64,000 nt of DNA from positions 682,001-746,000 of the forward strand of contig NKIN01000001.1 in the NCBI GenBank assembly GCA_002255905.1. The letters run 5' to 3'. The notes beneath the pieces were generated by a model. The model did no database searches. It was not told where the DNA came from and saw nothing but the letters and a program-made list of their open reading frames with translations. Made by a program: the position numbers and the translations under genes. This document shows, piece by piece, positions 1 through 10,137 of this stretch (the stretch's first letter is position 1; each line of letters opens with the position of its first letter). The stretch comes from Burkholderiales bacterium PBB1. Its GTDB lineage: Bacteria > Pseudomonadota > Gammaproteobacteria > Burkholderiales > Burkholderiaceae_C.

Positions 1-1347
1 TTCCTCGACACGCCAGGTCACGCCGCTTTCACGGCGATGCGCGCCCGCGGCGCCAAGGCCACCGATCTGGTGATCCTGGTGGTGGCGGCCGACGATGGTG
101 TGATGCCACAGACCAAGGAAGCGATCTCGCACGCCAAGGCGGCAGGCGTTCCGCTGGTGGTCGCGATGAACAAGATCGACAAGCCCGGTGCGAACCTGGA
201 GCGCCTGAAGAGCGAGCTGGTCGCCGAAGAGGTCGTGCCCGAAGAGTTCGGGGGGCCATCGCCATTCGTTCCGGTGTCGGCCAAGACCGGCGCTGGCATC
301 GACGATCTGCTGGAGCAGGTGTTGCTGCAGGCCGAGGTGCTCGAGTTGAAGGCGCCCAAGGACAGCATGGCCAAGGGCCTGGTCATCGAAGCCAAGCTCG
401 ACAAGGGCCGCGGTCCGGTGGCCACCGTGCTGGTGCAATCCGGCACGTTGCGGCGCGGCGACGTGGTGCTGGCCGGCTCGACCTATGGCCGCGTGCGCGC
501 CATGCTCGACGAGAACGGCAAGCCGGCCACCGAAGCCGGCCCGTCAATCCCTGTCGAAATCCAGGGTCTGACCGAGGTGCCGCAAGCCGGTGACGAGTTC
601 ATGGTGCTGGCCGACGAGCGCCGCGCCCGCGAGATTTCGACCTTCCGCTCCGGCAAGTACCGCGACGTCAAGTTGGCCAAGCAGCAGGCCGCGAAGCTGG
701 AGAACATGTTCGATAACGTGGGCGAGGGCGCGGCACAGACGCTGGCCCTGATCATCAAGGCCGACGTTCAGGGCTCGCAGGAGGCGCTCGCGCAGTCGCT
801 GCTCAAGCTCAGCACGGCCGAGGTCAAGGTGCAGGTGGTGCACGGAGCGGTGGGTGGCATCAGCGAAAGCGATGTGAACCTGGCCATCGCGTCGAAGGCC
901 GTGATCATCGGCTTCAATGTGCGGGCCGACGCCGGTGCGCGCAAGTTGGCCGAGCACAATGGTGTCGATCTGCGTTACTACAACATCATTTACGACGCGG
1001 TCGACGAGATCAAGGCCGCCATGACCGGCATGCTGGCGCCGGAACAGCGCGAGGAAACCATCGGCACGGCCGAGATCCGCACGGTGTTCGTGGCGTCGAA
1101 GATCGGTACCGTGGCCGGTTCGATGGTCACTGCCGGTCTGGTGCGCCGTGGCGCGAAGTTCCGCCTGCTGCGCGACAACGTGGTCGTCTACACCGGCGAG
1201 ATCGAATCGGTGCGCCGCCTGAAGGACGACGTGAAGGAAGTGGCCGCCGGCTTCGAGTGCGGTATCAAGCTGAAGAACTACAACGACATCGCCGAGGGCG
1301 ATCAGCTGGAGTTCTTCGAGGTCAAGGAAGTGGCTCGAACGTTGTAA
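1..1347 (+). CDS. infB: Translation initiation factor IF-2, C-terminal part (5' truncated)
   Basis: IF-2 is the GTPase that places initiator fMet-tRNA on the 30S subunit and promotes subunit joining. The frame is open from base 1 and enters inside the G domain: the G3 motif DTPGH lies at the very start and the G4 motif NKID follows about 55 residues later. After these come the two beta-barrel domains and the IF2-type C-terminal domain, ending [13 protein letters not shown]. The N-terminal half lies outside the window. The gene leads the conserved infB-rbfA-truB block. Identification is firm; only the true start is missing. Confidence 0.97.
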   Translation, partial: FLDTPGHAAFTAMRARGAKATDLVILVVAADDGVMPQTKEAISHAKAAGVPLVVAMNKIDKPGANLERLKSELVAEEVVPEEFGGPSPFVPVSAKTGAGIDDLLEQVLLQAEVLELKAPKDSMAKGLVIEAKLDKGRGPVATVLVQSGTLRRGDVVLAGSTYGRVRAMLDENGKPATEAGPSIPVEIQGLTEVPQAGDEFMVLADERRAREISTFRSGKYRDVKLAKQQAAKLENMFDNVGEGAAQTLALIIKADVQGSQEALAQSLLKLSTAEVKVQVVHGAVGGISESDVNLAIASKAVIIGFNVRADAGARKLAEHNGVDLRYYNIIYDAVDEIKAAMTGMLAPEQREETIGTAEIRTVFVASKIGTVAGSMVTAGLVRRGAKFRLLRDNVVVYTGEIESVRRLKDDVKEVAAGFECGIKLKNYNDIAEGDQLEFFEVKEVARTL

Positions 1348-1367
1348 ATCTCCTCGATCGGCAAGAC

Positions 1368-1402
1368 AACCCCGCCTTGCGGTTCAGGCGGGGTTTGTTT
1401 TT
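1368..1402 (+). terminator. Hairpin with T-rich tail after infB
   Basis: A 9-bp perfect stem (AACCCCGCC / GGCGGGGTT) with a 10-nt loop is followed by TGTTTTT. It has the form of an intrinsic terminator between infB and rbfA. As rbfA starts only 16 bases later and is usually cotranscribed with infB, it may be a partial terminator or attenuator. Confidence 0.7.
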
Positions 1403-1417
1403 CCCGGGGGCTGACCC

Positions 1418-1783
1418 ATGAAACACAAGCGCTCCATTCCCAACCGCGGTTTCCGCGTGGCCGACCAGATCCAGCGGGATGTGGCGGTGCTCATCCGCGA
1501 TCTGAAAGATCCGCGCATCGGCATGGTCACGCTGCACGCGGTGGAGGTCACGCCCGACTATGCGCATGCGAAGGTGTTCTTCTCGGTGCTGGTCGGTGAC
1601 CCGCAGGAGTGCGAGACCGCGCTGAACGAAGCCGCCGGCTTCATCCGCAATGGCCTGTTCAAGCGCCTGCAGATCCACACCGTGCCGACGCTGCACTTTC
1701 ATTTCGACCGCACCACCGAGCGCGCAGCCGAACTGAGCCTGCTGATTGCGCAGGCGAACGCCACGCGGGCGAAGGACGACTGA
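1418..1783 (+). CDS. rbfA: 30S ribosome-binding factor A
   Basis: RbfA is a small KH-fold protein that binds the 30S subunit and is needed for late 16S rRNA 5'-end maturation and cold adaptation. The 121-residue product has the usual family size and signature: an [14 protein letters not shown]-type start, DPRIGMVT near residue 30, and the conserved [10 protein letters not shown] stretch near the C terminus. The ATG follows the infB hairpin. Its stop codon overlaps the truB start (TGATG), which indicates translational coupling. Confidence 0.96.
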   Translation: MKHKRSIPNRGFRVADQIQRDVAVLIRDLKDPRIGMVTLHAVEVTPDYAHAKVFFSVLVGDPQECETALNEAAGFIRNGLFKRLQIHTVPTLHFHFDRTTERAAELSLLIAQANATRAKDD

Positions 1784-2808
1784 TGTCGGTCGGAAACTCG
1801 ATTGTCCGATCAGCACCTGCAGGGCAGGCCCCGCGGGTCAAAGTCCCGCGCCGTGCCGTCCATGGCGTGCTGCTGCTCGACAAGCCCCTGGGGCTGTCGA
1901 GCAATGACGCGCTGATGAAGGTCAAGCGCCTGTACCGCGCTGAAAAGGCCGGCCACACCGGCACGCTCGACCCGCTGGCCACCGGCCTGTTGCCTCTGTG
2001 CTTTGGCGCGGCCACGAAGTTCTCGCAGACAGGGCTCGACGCCGACAAGACCTACCGCGCGACGCTGAAGCTGGGCATCACCACCGCCACCGGCGATGCC
2101 GAAGGTGAGGTGCTGCAACGCGCCGAAGTGAACGTCACCCGCGCGCAATTCGAAGCCGCTTGCGCGGCATTCACCGGCGACATCGCCCAAGTGCCGCCGA
2201 TGCATTCAGCGCTGAAGCACGATGGCAAGCCGCTGTATGCCTACGCCCGTGCCGGCATCGAGATCGAGCGTGATGCGCGCCCAGTGACGATTCATCGCAT
2301 CGACATCACGGCGCTGCAGCATCAGGGCCTGACCAACGGTACCGAGGACGCCTGGACGATCGACGTGCGTTGCAGCAAAGGCACCTACATCCGCACGCTG
2401 GCCGAGGACATCGGTCGCACGCTCGGCTGCGGCGCCCATCTGGTGGCATTGCGGCGCATCGCGAGCGGAACGCTGACGCTGGAGGGCGCGCAGACATTGG
2501 AGGCGCTGGCGGCGATGACCGAGGCCGAGCGCGATGCGCAACTGCACGATGCCGACAGCCTGATCGCCGACTGGCCGGTGGTGCGCCTCGACGATGAAGG
2601 TGCCGGTCGATTCTTGAGCGGCGTGCGCCGCCGCCTGCCGCTGCCGGATGCGCCCCACGTGCGCGTCTACGGCCCGCAGGAGAAAGCATTCCTGGGCAGC
2701 GGCCACATCACCGCTGGCGAACTGATTTCAAACAGGCTGCTGAGCCCGGTGGAGGTGCAAGGCCTTCTTGCCCCGATCCGAGAGACAAACGAAGTGATTA
2801 CGACATGA
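1783..2808 (+). CDS. truB: tRNA pseudouridine(55) synthase
   Basis: TruB makes pseudouridine-55 in the T-loop of tRNAs. From the ATG at 1783 the product is 341 residues. The catalytic motif [12 protein letters not shown] is at about residues 58-69 with nucleophile Asp63, and the [16 protein letters not shown]-like TruB motif occurs later. The open frame extends further upstream into rbfA, but 1783 is chosen because it overlaps the rbfA stop and gives the normal family N terminus. The C-terminal part resembles the TruB second domain. The end overlaps typA by 4 bases. Confidence 0.95.
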   Translation: MSVGNSIVRSAPAGQAPRVKVPRRAVHGVLLLDKPLGLSSNDALMKVKRLYRAEKAGHTGTLDPLATGLLPLCFGAATKFSQTGLDADKTYRATLKLGITTATGDAEGEVLQRAEVNVTRAQFEAACAAFTGDIAQVPPMHSALKHDGKPLYAYARAGIEIERDARPVTIHRIDITALQHQGLTNGTEDAWTIDVRCSKGTYIRTLAEDIGRTLGCGAHLVALRRIASGTLTLEGAQTLEALAAMTEAERDAQLHDADSLIADWPVVRLDDEGAGRFLSGVRRRLPLPDAPHVRVYGPQEKAFLGSGHITAGELISNRLLSPVEVQGLLAPIRETNEVITT

Positions 2809-4634
2809 CCCAACAGATCCGCAACATCGCCATCATTGCCCACGTCGACCATGGCAAGACCACGATGGTCGACCAGTTGCTGCGCCAGAGCGGCACCTTC
2901 GCCGACCACGAGAAGGTGGTCGATACCGTGATGGACAGCAACGCCATCGAGCGCGAGCGCGGCATCACCATCCTGGCCAAGAACTGCGCGGTCAGCTGGA
3001 AGGACACGCACATCAACATCGTCGACACCCCGGGCCACGCCGACTTCGGTGGCGAGGTGGAGCGGGCCTTGTCGATGGTCGATGGGGTGCTGCTGCTGAT
3101 CGACGCGCAGGAAGGCCCGATGCCTCAGACGCGCTTCGTCACCAAGAAGGCGCTGGCGCTGGGCCTGAAGCCGATCGTGGTGGTGAACAAGGTGGACAAG
3201 CCGGGCGCCAAGCCCGACGCGGTGATCAACGCCGCCTTCGACCTGTTCGACAAGCTTGGCGCCAACGACGAGCAGCTCGATTTCCCGGTGGTCTATGCCT
3301 CGGGCATCAACGGTTGGTCGTCGCTGACCGAGGGTGCGCCCGGTGAACAATGGGGGCCCGACATGTCGGCGCTGTTCGACACCATCCTGAAGCACGTGCC
3401 GGCGCAGAGCGGCGATGCAAGCGCTCCGCTGCAACTGCAGATCTCGGCGCTGGATTTCTCGACCTTTGTCGGGCGCATCGGCGTGGGACGCATCAGCCAG
3501 GGCACCATCAAGCCAGGCATGCAGGTCGCCGTGATGGAAGGCCCGGGCGGCAAGTCGATCAATGGCCGCATCAACCAGGTGCTCACCTTCCAGGGACTGG
3601 ACCGTGTACAGGTCACCGAGGCAACGCCCGGCAACATCGTGCTGATCAACGGCATCGACGAGATCGGCATCGGCGTCACCGTGACCGATCCGTCGAATCC
3701 GGCGCCGCTGCCGATGCTCAAGGTCGACGAGCCGACGCTGACAATGAATTTCTGCGTCAACACCAGCCCGCTGGCCGGCCGCGAAGGCAAGTACGTCACC
3801 AGCCGCCAGATCTGGGACCGGCTGCAGAAGGAGCTCCAGTCGAACGTGGCGCTGCGCGTTGCCGAGACCGACGAGGACGGCATCTTCGAAGTGTGTGGCC
3901 GCGGCGAACTGCACCTGACCATCCTGCTGGAAAACATGCGCCGCGAAGGTTATGAGCTCGCCGTTTCCAAGCCGCGCGTGATGTTCAAGGACATCGACGG
4001 CGTGAAGAGCGAGCCGATGGAGCTCGTGACCGCCGACGTCGAAGAAATCCACCAGGGCGGCGTCATGCAGGCCCTGGGTCTGCGCAAGGGTGAAATGCTC
4101 AACATGGAACCCGATGGGCGCGGCCGCGTGCGGTTGGAATACCGTATTCCGGCGCGTGGCCTGATCGGCTTCGCCAATGAGTTCATGAACCTCACGCGCG
4201 GCTCGGGTCTGATCTCGTCGATCTTCGACGGCTACGAAGCCTACAAGGGCGAGATCGGTGGCCGCAAGAACGGTGTGCTGATCTCGATGGACGACGGCGA
4301 GATCTTCACTTACGCCCTGGGCAAGCTCGACGACCGTGGCCGCATGTTCGTCAAGCCGAACGATCCGGTCTACGAGGGCATGATCGTCGGCATCCACAGC
4401 CGGGACAACGATCTGGTGGTGAACGCCACCCGCACCAAGCAGCTGACCAACTTCCGCGTGAGCGGCAAGGAAGACGCGATCAAGATCACGCCACCGATCG
4501 AGCTGACGCTGGAGTACGGGGTCGACTTCATCGACGACGACGAACTGGTCGAGATCACGCCGAAGTCGATCCGGGTGCGCAAGCGCTTCTTGAAGGAACA
4601 CGAGCGCAAGAAGGCCTCGCGCGACATCGCCTGA
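2805..4634 (+). CDS. typA: Ribosome-associated GTPase TypA/BipA
   Basis: TypA/BipA is an EF-G-like GTPase acting in ribosome assembly and stress responses. The 609-residue length is typical. The P-loop AHVDHGKTT is at residues 12-20, the switch region ERERGITI near 50 and DTPGH at 74-78. NKVDKPGA is the G4 motif, and the BipA C-terminal domain contains the [10 protein letters not shown] stretch. The ATG overlaps the truB stop by 4 bases, so it is the last gene of the infB-rbfA-truB-typA run. Two hairpins follow it before the convergent puhE gene. Confidence 0.97.
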   Translation: MTQQIRNIAIIAHVDHGKTTMVDQLLRQSGTFADHEKVVDTVMDSNAIERERGITILAKNCAVSWKDTHINIVDTPGHADFGGEVERALSMVDGVLLLIDAQEGPMPQTRFVTKKALALGLKPIVVVNKVDKPGAKPDAVINAAFDLFDKLGANDEQLDFPVVYASGINGWSSLTEGAPGEQWGPDMSALFDTILKHVPAQSGDASAPLQLQISALDFSTFVGRIGVGRISQGTIKPGMQVAVMEGPGGKSINGRINQVLTFQGLDRVQVTEATPGNIVLINGIDEIGIGVTVTDPSNPAPLPMLKVDEPTLTMNFCVNTSPLAGREGKYVTSRQIWDRLQKELQSNVALRVAETDEDGIFEVCGRGELHLTILLENMRREGYELAVSKPRVMFKDIDGVKSEPMELVTADVEEIHQGGVMQALGLRKGEMLNMEPDGRGRVRLEYRIPARGLIGFANEFMNLTRGSGLISSIFDGYEAYKGEIGGRKNGVLISMDDGEIFTYALGKLDDRGRMFVKPNDPVYEGMIVGIHSRDNDLVVNATRTKQLTNFRVSGKEDAIKITPPIELTLEYGVDFIDDDELVEITPKSIRVRKRFLKEHERKKASRDIA

Positions 4635-4642
4635 CGTACGAA

Positions 4643-4670
4643 GGCGGCCGCGAACCGGCCGCCTGTTTGC
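4643..4670 (+). terminator. Hairpin after typA
   Basis: A 7-bp stem GGCGGCC / GGCCGCC with loop GCGAACC is followed by TGTTTGC. It is a plausible factor-independent terminator for the infB-typA operon, placed 9 bases after the stop. Confidence 0.65.
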
Positions 4671-4691
4671 ACCGCATCGTCCGATGCGGTG
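4670..4691. terminator. Inverted repeat between convergent typA and puhE
   Basis: The sequence CACCGCATCG-TC-CGATGCGGTG is a near-perfect inverted repeat immediately before the puhE stop codon. It probably ends the photosynthesis superoperon on the minus strand, although no strong T-run follows on either strand. Confidence 0.5.
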
Positions 4692-4694
4692 TGC

Positions 4695-5603
4695 TCAGTA
4701 GCTGATGCAGCCCGTGCCGGTGATGCCGGCGGCCACGGACTTCATGGCATTCGCCTCGGTCTTGCTGACCTCTTCAGGCACGGTCATGGCCGCAGGCATG
4801 CCGATGTCCGCGTCGTCCGTTGTCCTGCGGGCCACGGCGTGCTGTGCGCGAGAGCGCAGGCCCCAGTTCCACAAGGCCTCGAACGGCAATGGCAGGACCA
4901 GGAACCAGTGCTCGAGCACGGCCAGGGTCAGCAAGGTGGCGGCAAAGGTCAGCGCGGTGATGTCGAACGCATCCTTGTCTGCCGCGTTCGCCTCTTGCCA
5001 GATCATCGCCGAGACCACGGTCGAAGCAATCACCGAGATCGGGAACAGGCGGTTCATCGGACGCCGGGTGAAATAGGTCTGCAGGTACTTCAGGTGATCT
5101 GGCAGGAACCCTTCGTTCAGATTGCGCACGCCGAGGAACACGTTGAGTTTGGCGCTCTGGCGCATCACCCACAGGATCAGGAAGGTCCACATGCCGGTCT
5201 GGTTCGCGCCCCCCCAGGTGGCCGCCAGCACCGCAGCGCCCAGGATCACCAGCGCCAGTTCATGGTGCATCACAGCCATAAAGGCATACCTTGCTCGCCG
5301 CCAGCCGGTGGACTCGGGCGGGCACTCGACGCGACGTGGTCCGGTGACGTAACCGAGCAGGAACGCCACTTCCTGCCAGGCCCATACCAGCAGCCCGAAA
5401 GTGAAGGCGAGGTACGCGCCGGTGATTCGGGTGTCGTCCCGCGTGGCGCCGAGGCCCACCAGAGCCATCAGCAGCACGAATGTTGCGCCGCACATCGTCC
5501 ACTTGAACGTCCAGCGGGGCAGGCCGTTGAGGTACAGGATGACACCGGTGCTGAACCACCAGATGAACAAGGTGTACGCGATGGGCCAGAGGTACTGGGA
5601 CAT
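4695..5603 (-). CDS. puhE: Photosynthetic complex assembly protein PuhE (DUF3623)
   Basis: PuhE is a membrane protein encoded at the end of puh operons in purple bacteria and needed for normal reaction-centre/LH1 accumulation. The product (302 residues) has about seven hydrophobic segments, an N-terminal YLWPIAYTLFIWWFSTG stretch, and the family's conserved FLPDHLKYLQTYF and RRPMNRLFP motifs in its second half. It is the last gene of the bchF-to-puhE superoperon, 37 bases after acsF. The C-terminal 40 residues are polar and variable. The exact biochemical role of the family is unsettled. Confidence 0.9.
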   Translation of the reverse strand: MSQYLWPIAYTLFIWWFSTGVILYLNGLPRWTFKWTMCGATFVLLMALVGLGATRDDTRITGAYLAFTFGLLVWAWQEVAFLLGYVTGPRRVECPPESTGWRRARYAFMAVMHHELALVILGAAVLAATWGGANQTGMWTFLILWVMRQSAKLNVFLGVRNLNEGFLPDHLKYLQTYFTRRPMNRLFPISVIASTVVSAMIWQEANAADKDAFDITALTFAATLLTLAVLEHWFLVLPLPFEALWNWGLRSRAQHAVARRTTDDADIGMPAAMTVPEEVSKTEANAMKSVAAGITGTGCISY

Positions 5604-5640
5604 GAGGCGCTAGGGCAGGGGCCGAATGCTGTTCAGCGTT

Positions 5641-6708
5641 TCACCAGGCCGGCGCCACGCGGGCGTCGACAGGCAACTCGTTGGGCTGAGCGGGCAGGCA
5701 ATACAGCCGCACAAAGGTTGCGCCGGCCGCGATGGCGTAACCAGCGCGCTTCACCGCGCCGACGATGCCGCCTTGTGCACGCGCAGCCTCGGTGGCCACC
5801 GACAGCTTGCGCAGACGCTCCAGCCCATGGCGGAAACGCGGATCGTCGATGTTGAGGGTCAGCGGGAACACCTGCTTGGTGATTTCCGAGGTGATGCGGA
5901 ACACGTGGTAGTCGTACTCGGTGGGGTTCAGGCCCATGGCTGCGTGCATTTCCGGCCGCTGGTGATCCCGCACATACATGGTGGCGTAGACCGCCAGCAC
6001 GAAGAAGCGAATCCAGAGTTTGTTGACGCCCGACAGCAACTTGGGGTTTGCGCGCATCAGCAGCGCGAACGCTTCGCCATGCCGAAATTCATCGTTGCAC
6101 CAGAGCTCGAACCATTTGAAGATCGGATGGAAGCACAGCTCGGGGTGACGTTCGACCTGGCGGTAGATGGCGATGTAGCGCGCGTAGCCGATCTTTTCGG
6201 AGAGGTAGGTCGCATAGAAGATGAACTTCGGGCGGAAGTAGGTGTACTTCTTCGCCTTCACCAGGAAGCCGAGATCGACCCCGATGCCGAAGTCCTTCAG
6301 CCATTGATTGATGAAGCCGGCATGGCGGCTTTCGTCGCGCGCCATCAATGCCATCAACTCCTTGATGTCAGGGTTGGTGACGCGCTTCTTCATCTCGGTG
6401 TACAGCACGCAGCCGGAAAACTCGGAGGTGACCGAGCTGATCAGGAACTCACTGAACTCCTTGTAGAGCGCGGTAGGCAGCGTGGATGAATAGTCCTGCC
6501 CGACCATCTCGGCAGGCCGCTGGAAGTGGTCGGTATTCGAGTCGGCACGGAACTCTTCCATCAGCACGTCCCACTCCGCCCGCACTGAACTGACATCCAT
6601 CCGGTCCATGGCGTCGAAATCGGTCGTGTAGAAACGTGGCGTCAGCACCGTGTTCTGCAGTGCGGTGGTGGTGGCGTCGTTGGGGGCGCGTACGGTGGTC
6701 GTGTTCAT
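5641..6708 (-). CDS. acsF: Mg-protoporphyrin IX monomethyl ester (oxidative) cyclase
   Basis: AcsF is the O2-dependent diiron cyclase that closes the fifth ring to give divinyl-protochlorophyllide. The protein has 355 residues, the family length, with carboxylate/histidine diiron motifs: SEFSG near residue 95, DESRH at 125-129 and DEFRH at 206-210. It sits between puhC (32 bases upstream) and puhE (37 bases downstream), the arrangement known from Rubrivivax-type PGCs. Its presence means bacteriochlorophyll can be made with oxygen. No anaerobic BchE cyclase gene is in the window. Confidence 0.97.
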   Translation of the reverse strand: MNTTTVRAPNDATTTALQNTVLTPRFYTTDFDAMDRMDVSSVRAEWDVLMEEFRADSNTDHFQRPAEMVGQDYSSTLPTALYKEFSEFLISSVTSEFSGCVLYTEMKKRVTNPDIKELMALMARDESRHAGFINQWLKDFGIGVDLGFLVKAKKYTYFRPKFIFYATYLSEKIGYARYIAIYRQVERHPELCFHPIFKWFELWCNDEFRHGEAFALLMRANPKLLSGVNKLWIRFFVLAVYATMYVRDHQRPEMHAAMGLNPTEYDYHVFRITSEITKQVFPLTLNIDDPRFRHGLERLRKLSVATEAARAQGGIVGAVKRAGYAIAAGATFVRLYCLPAQPNELPVDARVAPAW

Positions 6709-6740
6709 TTACTGCTCCGAGCTGAGTGGAGGATACGGGC

Positions 6741-7193
6741 TCAATGGGACGATGGCGAGTCGTTCATGAAACGGGCAAACACAGCTGCGTTGGTCGGGCC
6801 GAACGATTCGAGATCGATGCGCTGGCCGGTGGCGGGGTCTACCAGCGTCAGCCGGCCATCGGCGCGGCCTATCAACTGAAACGGCTGCTCAGATCCCAGG
6901 CCGCTGCGGCGACGTTCACGTGCCAGGCCGCGCAGTGCACCCCGGAAGAAACCATTCTCGCCGGTCATGGTGTGGATCACCGCACGGGTGCTGGCGTCAA
7001 TCACGACCACGCTGCCGTCCGGGCGATCTTCAAAGCGCAATTCGCGCACGGCGACAGCCGCCTCGTCGGGGACCGTGATGCTGGTGCCTGAGAGCCGAAC
7101 CGCAGCCACTGCGATCAGGGTGCCGAGCAGTACCACGCCGATCGACAGCAAGACGCGACGCGGCATCATGTTGTTGGCAGTCAGCGCCACCAT
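6741..7193 (-). CDS. puhC: Photosynthetic complex assembly protein PuhC
   Basis: PuhC is a single-span membrane protein that aids reaction-centre/LH1 core assembly. The product is 150 residues with one N-terminal transmembrane helix (about 12-32) followed by a soluble domain. That domain carries the family pattern: a strand-rich segment with RFEDRPDGSVVV, GENGFFRGALRGLARER at about 80-95, and a DPATGQRIDLESFGPTN-like end. It begins 1 base after the puhB stop, so the two are translationally linked. Confidence 0.93.
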   Translation of the reverse strand: MVALTANNMMPRRVLLSIGVVLLGTLIAVAAVRLSGTSITVPDEAAVAVRELRFEDRPDGSVVVIDASTRAVIHTMTGENGFFRGALRGLARERRRSGLGSEQPFQLIGRADGRLTLVDPATGQRIDLESFGPTNAAVFARFMNDSPSSH

Positions 7194-7194
7194 C

Positions 7195-7893
7195 TCAAGC
7201 CCCTTGTGTCAGGTGAGGTTCACCGCCCGCGGTGTAGCGGCGTCGACGGGGAGCTTCGGGTTCGCTTTGCGCGATCGCGGCAACTTCCAGCCCGCGTGAT
7301 TGCGACCACGCTTGCCCGAGGATCCGCGCCACTTCTTGACCGTGCGGGACGCAACGCAGCATCGGTTCGGCCTTCGCGATGCGCCAGGGTCTTGCATGCG
7401 GCCACAGGTGCAGGAATGCGATCTGGTCTGTTCCCGCCAGGGTCAGTGGAATGTCGCCTGCGTCTTTGCCGATCTTGCGGAACCCTGCGGCAGCAATGCG
7501 TGCGAACGGCAGGTTGAAGGTCAGGTTGAGCACGATGCCCACGCGCATCGTGACGCGCTTGTCGGTGATGGTGTAGACCGTTGTGCGGGCGCACAGCACG
7601 GCCAGGCCGAGGGCAATGCCCAACGCCATCAACACCAGTGGCAGCGTCATGGCCACTGCCTTGATGGCCGCTGCCGTGGTACCGCCATCGCTCAGCACGA
7701 AAGCGCCTCTGATGATCAGGATGGCAGCAAAGTACAGCGCCAACGTTCGCACATGGAACACATGACGGGCCAGCACGCGCCAGTCCGGCGAGCCTTGCCA
7801 CAGGACGCGCTCCCCGGCGGGCAGCGGCTCCGGCAGACCGTACTCGGGCTCGAACTCGTGTTCGTGCGTGTGGCCGTCATAGTTCACTTTCAT
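7195..7893 (-). CDS. puhB: Photosynthetic complex assembly protein PuhB
   Basis: PuhB is a membrane protein that assists reaction-centre assembly. From the ATG at 7893 it has 232 residues. The N terminus is histidine/glutamate rich (HTHEHEFEPEYG), followed by the conserved LPAGERVLWQGSPDW motif and three hydrophobic helices with a bacterial PH-like fold (YTITDKRVTMRVGI). The frame is open upstream through puhA, but the ATG overlapping the puhA stop (ATGA) matches the family start. It is cotranscribed with puhA and puhC. Confidence 0.94.
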   Translation of the reverse strand: MKVNYDGHTHEHEFEPEYGLPEPLPAGERVLWQGSPDWRVLARHVFHVRTLALYFAAILIIRGAFVLSDGGTTAAAIKAVAMTLPLVLMALGIALGLAVLCARTTVYTITDKRVTMRVGIVLNLTFNLPFARIAAAGFRKIGKDAGDIPLTLAGTDQIAFLHLWPHARPWRIAKAEPMLRCVPHGQEVARILGQAWSQSRGLEVAAIAQSEPEAPRRRRYTAGGEPHLTQGA

Positions 7894-8666
7894 ACCAGCG
7901 GCTCCTGGCGGTCGGGGGTGGCGTACAGCGTTCCGCCGCCGTAGTAGGCCATGATCTTTTCTTCTTCGAGCAGCGTGATCTGCTCGGCGCTCTTGGTGCC
8001 GGGGACCTGCGCGAACTGGTGGCTGAGGATCGATGCGACCTTCACATGATCGGCCTTGATGCGGGCGAAGTTGATCGGCAGCAGGACATTGCGCGTGGCG
8101 CCTCCGGCCGGCACCGTGACTTCGATGTAGCGGAACATCATCTCTGACTTGTCGACCCACAGGTCATGCACCGTGCCTGCGACTTCGCCATCGGCACCGA
8201 TCACTTCCAGGCCACGCGGATCGCGGTCGTTGGAGGCCACGCCGAAGTCAGCCGCCAAGCGCAGCGGCACGATCTTCGCGTCGCCTTCCCAGGTGTAGTC
8301 GGGCACATCGGCGCGGTCGGCGTAAGCGCCAGGGCCTACGCCATCGAGCATCGGGTTGCCGGTCGGCACCAGCGGTGCGCCGATCATGCGGTGCAGCTGC
8401 TCCGCATGCAGCGTCTGGGGCGAGACCTTGTCGTTGGGCACGGTGACGGATTCACCATGCGGCAGCAGGTAGGTCTTGGGCCGCGGCATGCCGACGAATC
8501 CGGGTGTCTGTCGCATTTCGCCGGACGGATACACCGTCTCCAGCGGGAAGCCCTCGCGCTTGCTTTCCTGCTGGAGGTAATAGACCAGACCAAAAAAGAA
8601 GATCCAGAAAGCGTAGAGCACGAGTTGTGCGACGTCGATGTACCCGGTGATGGCTCCAGTGCCCAT
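7890..8666 (-). CDS. puhA: Photosynthetic reaction centre H subunit
   Basis: PuhA is the H subunit that caps the cytoplasmic side of the L-M reaction centre and shapes proton delivery to QB. The protein has 258 residues with a single N-terminal transmembrane helix (about 11-31) and a PRC-barrel cytoplasmic domain. Family motifs include YYLQQESKREGFPLE after the helix, PKTYLLPHG, and GEVAGTVHDLWVDKSE in the barrel. An AAGGAG ribosome site precedes the ATG. It follows lhaA after 31 bases. pufL and pufM, which encode its partners, are not in the window. Confidence 0.98.
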   Translation of the reverse strand: MGTGAITGYIDVAQLVLYAFWIFFFGLVYYLQQESKREGFPLETVYPSGEMRQTPGFVGMPRPKTYLLPHGESVTVPNDKVSPQTLHAEQLHRMIGAPLVPTGNPMLDGVGPGAYADRADVPDYTWEGDAKIVPLRLAADFGVASNDRDPRGLEVIGADGEVAGTVHDLWVDKSEMMFRYIEVTVPAGGATRNVLLPINFARIKADHVKVASILSHQFAQVPGTKSAEQITLLEEEKIMAYYGGGTLYATPDRQEPLV

Positions 8667-8697
8667 GATGTGATCTCCTTCTTGCCCGCAAAAATAA

Positions 8698-10137
8698 TCA
8701 GCCTGGAAATTCGGTCAATCCGAATTTCTGGCCATGACGTGAACGTGGTTCGGGCGACATGCGCACCAGCGGACCGATGGCGATCAGCGTGGCGAACAGC
8801 AGCCCGATTTCAAGGTGGTAAACAACGCTGTAACCCACCGAAGGGTCGGACAGGCCGGCGCCCAGCATTCCATGCGATGCCAGGCTGGTGAAGATGTCGC
8901 GCAGCGCGCCCCCGGTGGCGATCGCCACACCGCCGGCGGTGGCCTGAACTGCGCCCCAGGCGCCGAGTGCCAGTCCGATCTGGCCTGGCTTCTCGAGACT
9001 CATCGCCACCGTGAGGGTGCTGACTGCAAACAACCCGCCTCCGAAGCCGATCAGCGCTGCGCCGACACGGAAGAGGGCGGCGGAGCTCAACGGCGCCGCG
9101 AAGATCACGGCCGAGAAAGCAACGATCCCGACCAAGATGCCGAAGGACGCAAGCCGCAAGGCGTCGATGCCTTGGCTCAGCCAGCGTGCGGCCAGCCCGA
9201 ACGCCAGCAGGGCACCGCCGGCCAGCAAGGCTGTCAGTACCGTGGTGGCGCCAACGGTGAGCTTGAGAATCTCACCGCCGTAGGGCTCCAGGATGATGTC
9301 TTGCATGTTGAAGGCTGCGGTACCCAGGCCCACCGCCACCAGGAACCGCAGCGTGCGCCCCTGGCGCACGAAGGATTGCCAGCTGGCGTTGAAATCGGGC
9401 CGGGGCAGGTGCTTCGCGGTGGCCGCCGGGTTGCGGGCCTCTTGCTTCCAAAGCGCGATCAGGTTCAGTGCGAGTGTCACTGCCGCGGCGCCTTGAACCA
9501 CCTTGATCAGGCGCAGTTGGCTGAAGTCTGCCAGCAGCAGCCCGAACACCAGCCCGCTGAACACCATGCCCACCAGCAGCATCACGTACATCAATGCCAC
9601 CACACGGGGTCGGGCGCTTTCTGGTGCGATGTCGGTGGCCAGTGCCAGGCCCGCGGTCTGTGTGATCTGCGATCCGGCGCCCACCATCAAAAACGCCAGG
9701 GCCGAACTGGCGTGGCCGAGCCATGGGCCGGCGCGCGAATCGCCCGACAGCAGGATCAGGGCGAACGGCATGATGGCGAAGCCACCGAACTGCAGCCAGG
9801 TGCCCATCCAGATGTAGGGGACACGCTTCCAGCCCAGTACCGATCGGTGCGTATCCGACTTGAAACCAATCAGCGCCCGGAAGGGCGCGAACACCAGAGG
9901 CAGCGCCACCATCAGCGAGACCAGCCAGGCGGCCATGCCCATCTCGACGATCATCACCCGGTTCAGCGTGCCGATCAGCAGCACGGTGGCCATGCCGACG
10001 GTCACCTGGAACAACGACAGCCGCATCAGGCGGGCGAGCGGCAACTCGGTGGTGGCGGCGTCGGCAAACGGAAGAAAGCGCGGCGCGATATCGAGCCATT
10101 GCCTGGCCCGCAACACGAGCAGCGAGGGCCTTTTCAT
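8698..10137 (-). CDS. lhaA: LH1 assembly protein LhaA (PucC-type MFS)
   Basis: LhaA is a PucC-family major-facilitator-like membrane protein, thought to deliver bacteriochlorophyll during light-harvesting-1 assembly. It has 479 residues and about twelve transmembrane segments. The family markers RLSLFQVTVGMATVLLIGTLNRVMI and the charged FRALIGFKSDTHRS loop are both present. It lies between bchM and puhA exactly as in Rubrivivax and Rhodobacter and overlaps bchM by 4 bases. A paralogue is present downstream of bchG at 29192-30664. Confidence 0.93.
   Translation of the reverse strand: MKRPSLLVLRARQWLDIAPRFLPFADAATTELPLARLMRLSLFQVTVGMATVLLIGTLNRVMIVEMGMAAWLVSLMVALPLVFAPFRALIGFKSDTHRSVLGWKRVPYIWMGTWLQFGGFAIMPFALILLSGDSRAGPWLGHASSALAFLMVGAGSQITQTAGLALATDIAPESARPRVVALMYVMLLVGMVFSGLVFGLLLADFSQLRLIKVVQGAAAVTLALNLIALWKQEARNPAATAKHLPRPDFNASWQSFVRQGRTLRFLVAVGLGTAAFNMQDIILEPYGGEILKLTVGATTVLTALLAGGALLAFGLAARWLSQGIDALRLASFGILVGIVAFSAVIFAAPLSSAALFRVGAALIGFGGGLFAVSTLTVAMSLEKPGQIGLALGAWGAVQATAGGVAIATGGALRDIFTSLASHGMLGAGLSDPSVGYSVVYHLEIGLLFATLIAIGPLVRMSPEPRSRHGQKFGLTEFPG

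Noticed and set aside
2667-4601. 644-residue open frame on the minus strand
   Set aside because: It lies entirely antisense to typA, is His/Asp/Val/Leu-rich without any domain, and is a high-GC shadow of the true gene.
4689-5855. 388-residue plus-strand frame over puhE and acsF
   Set aside because: Antisense to two clear photosynthesis genes, with no recognisable motifs.
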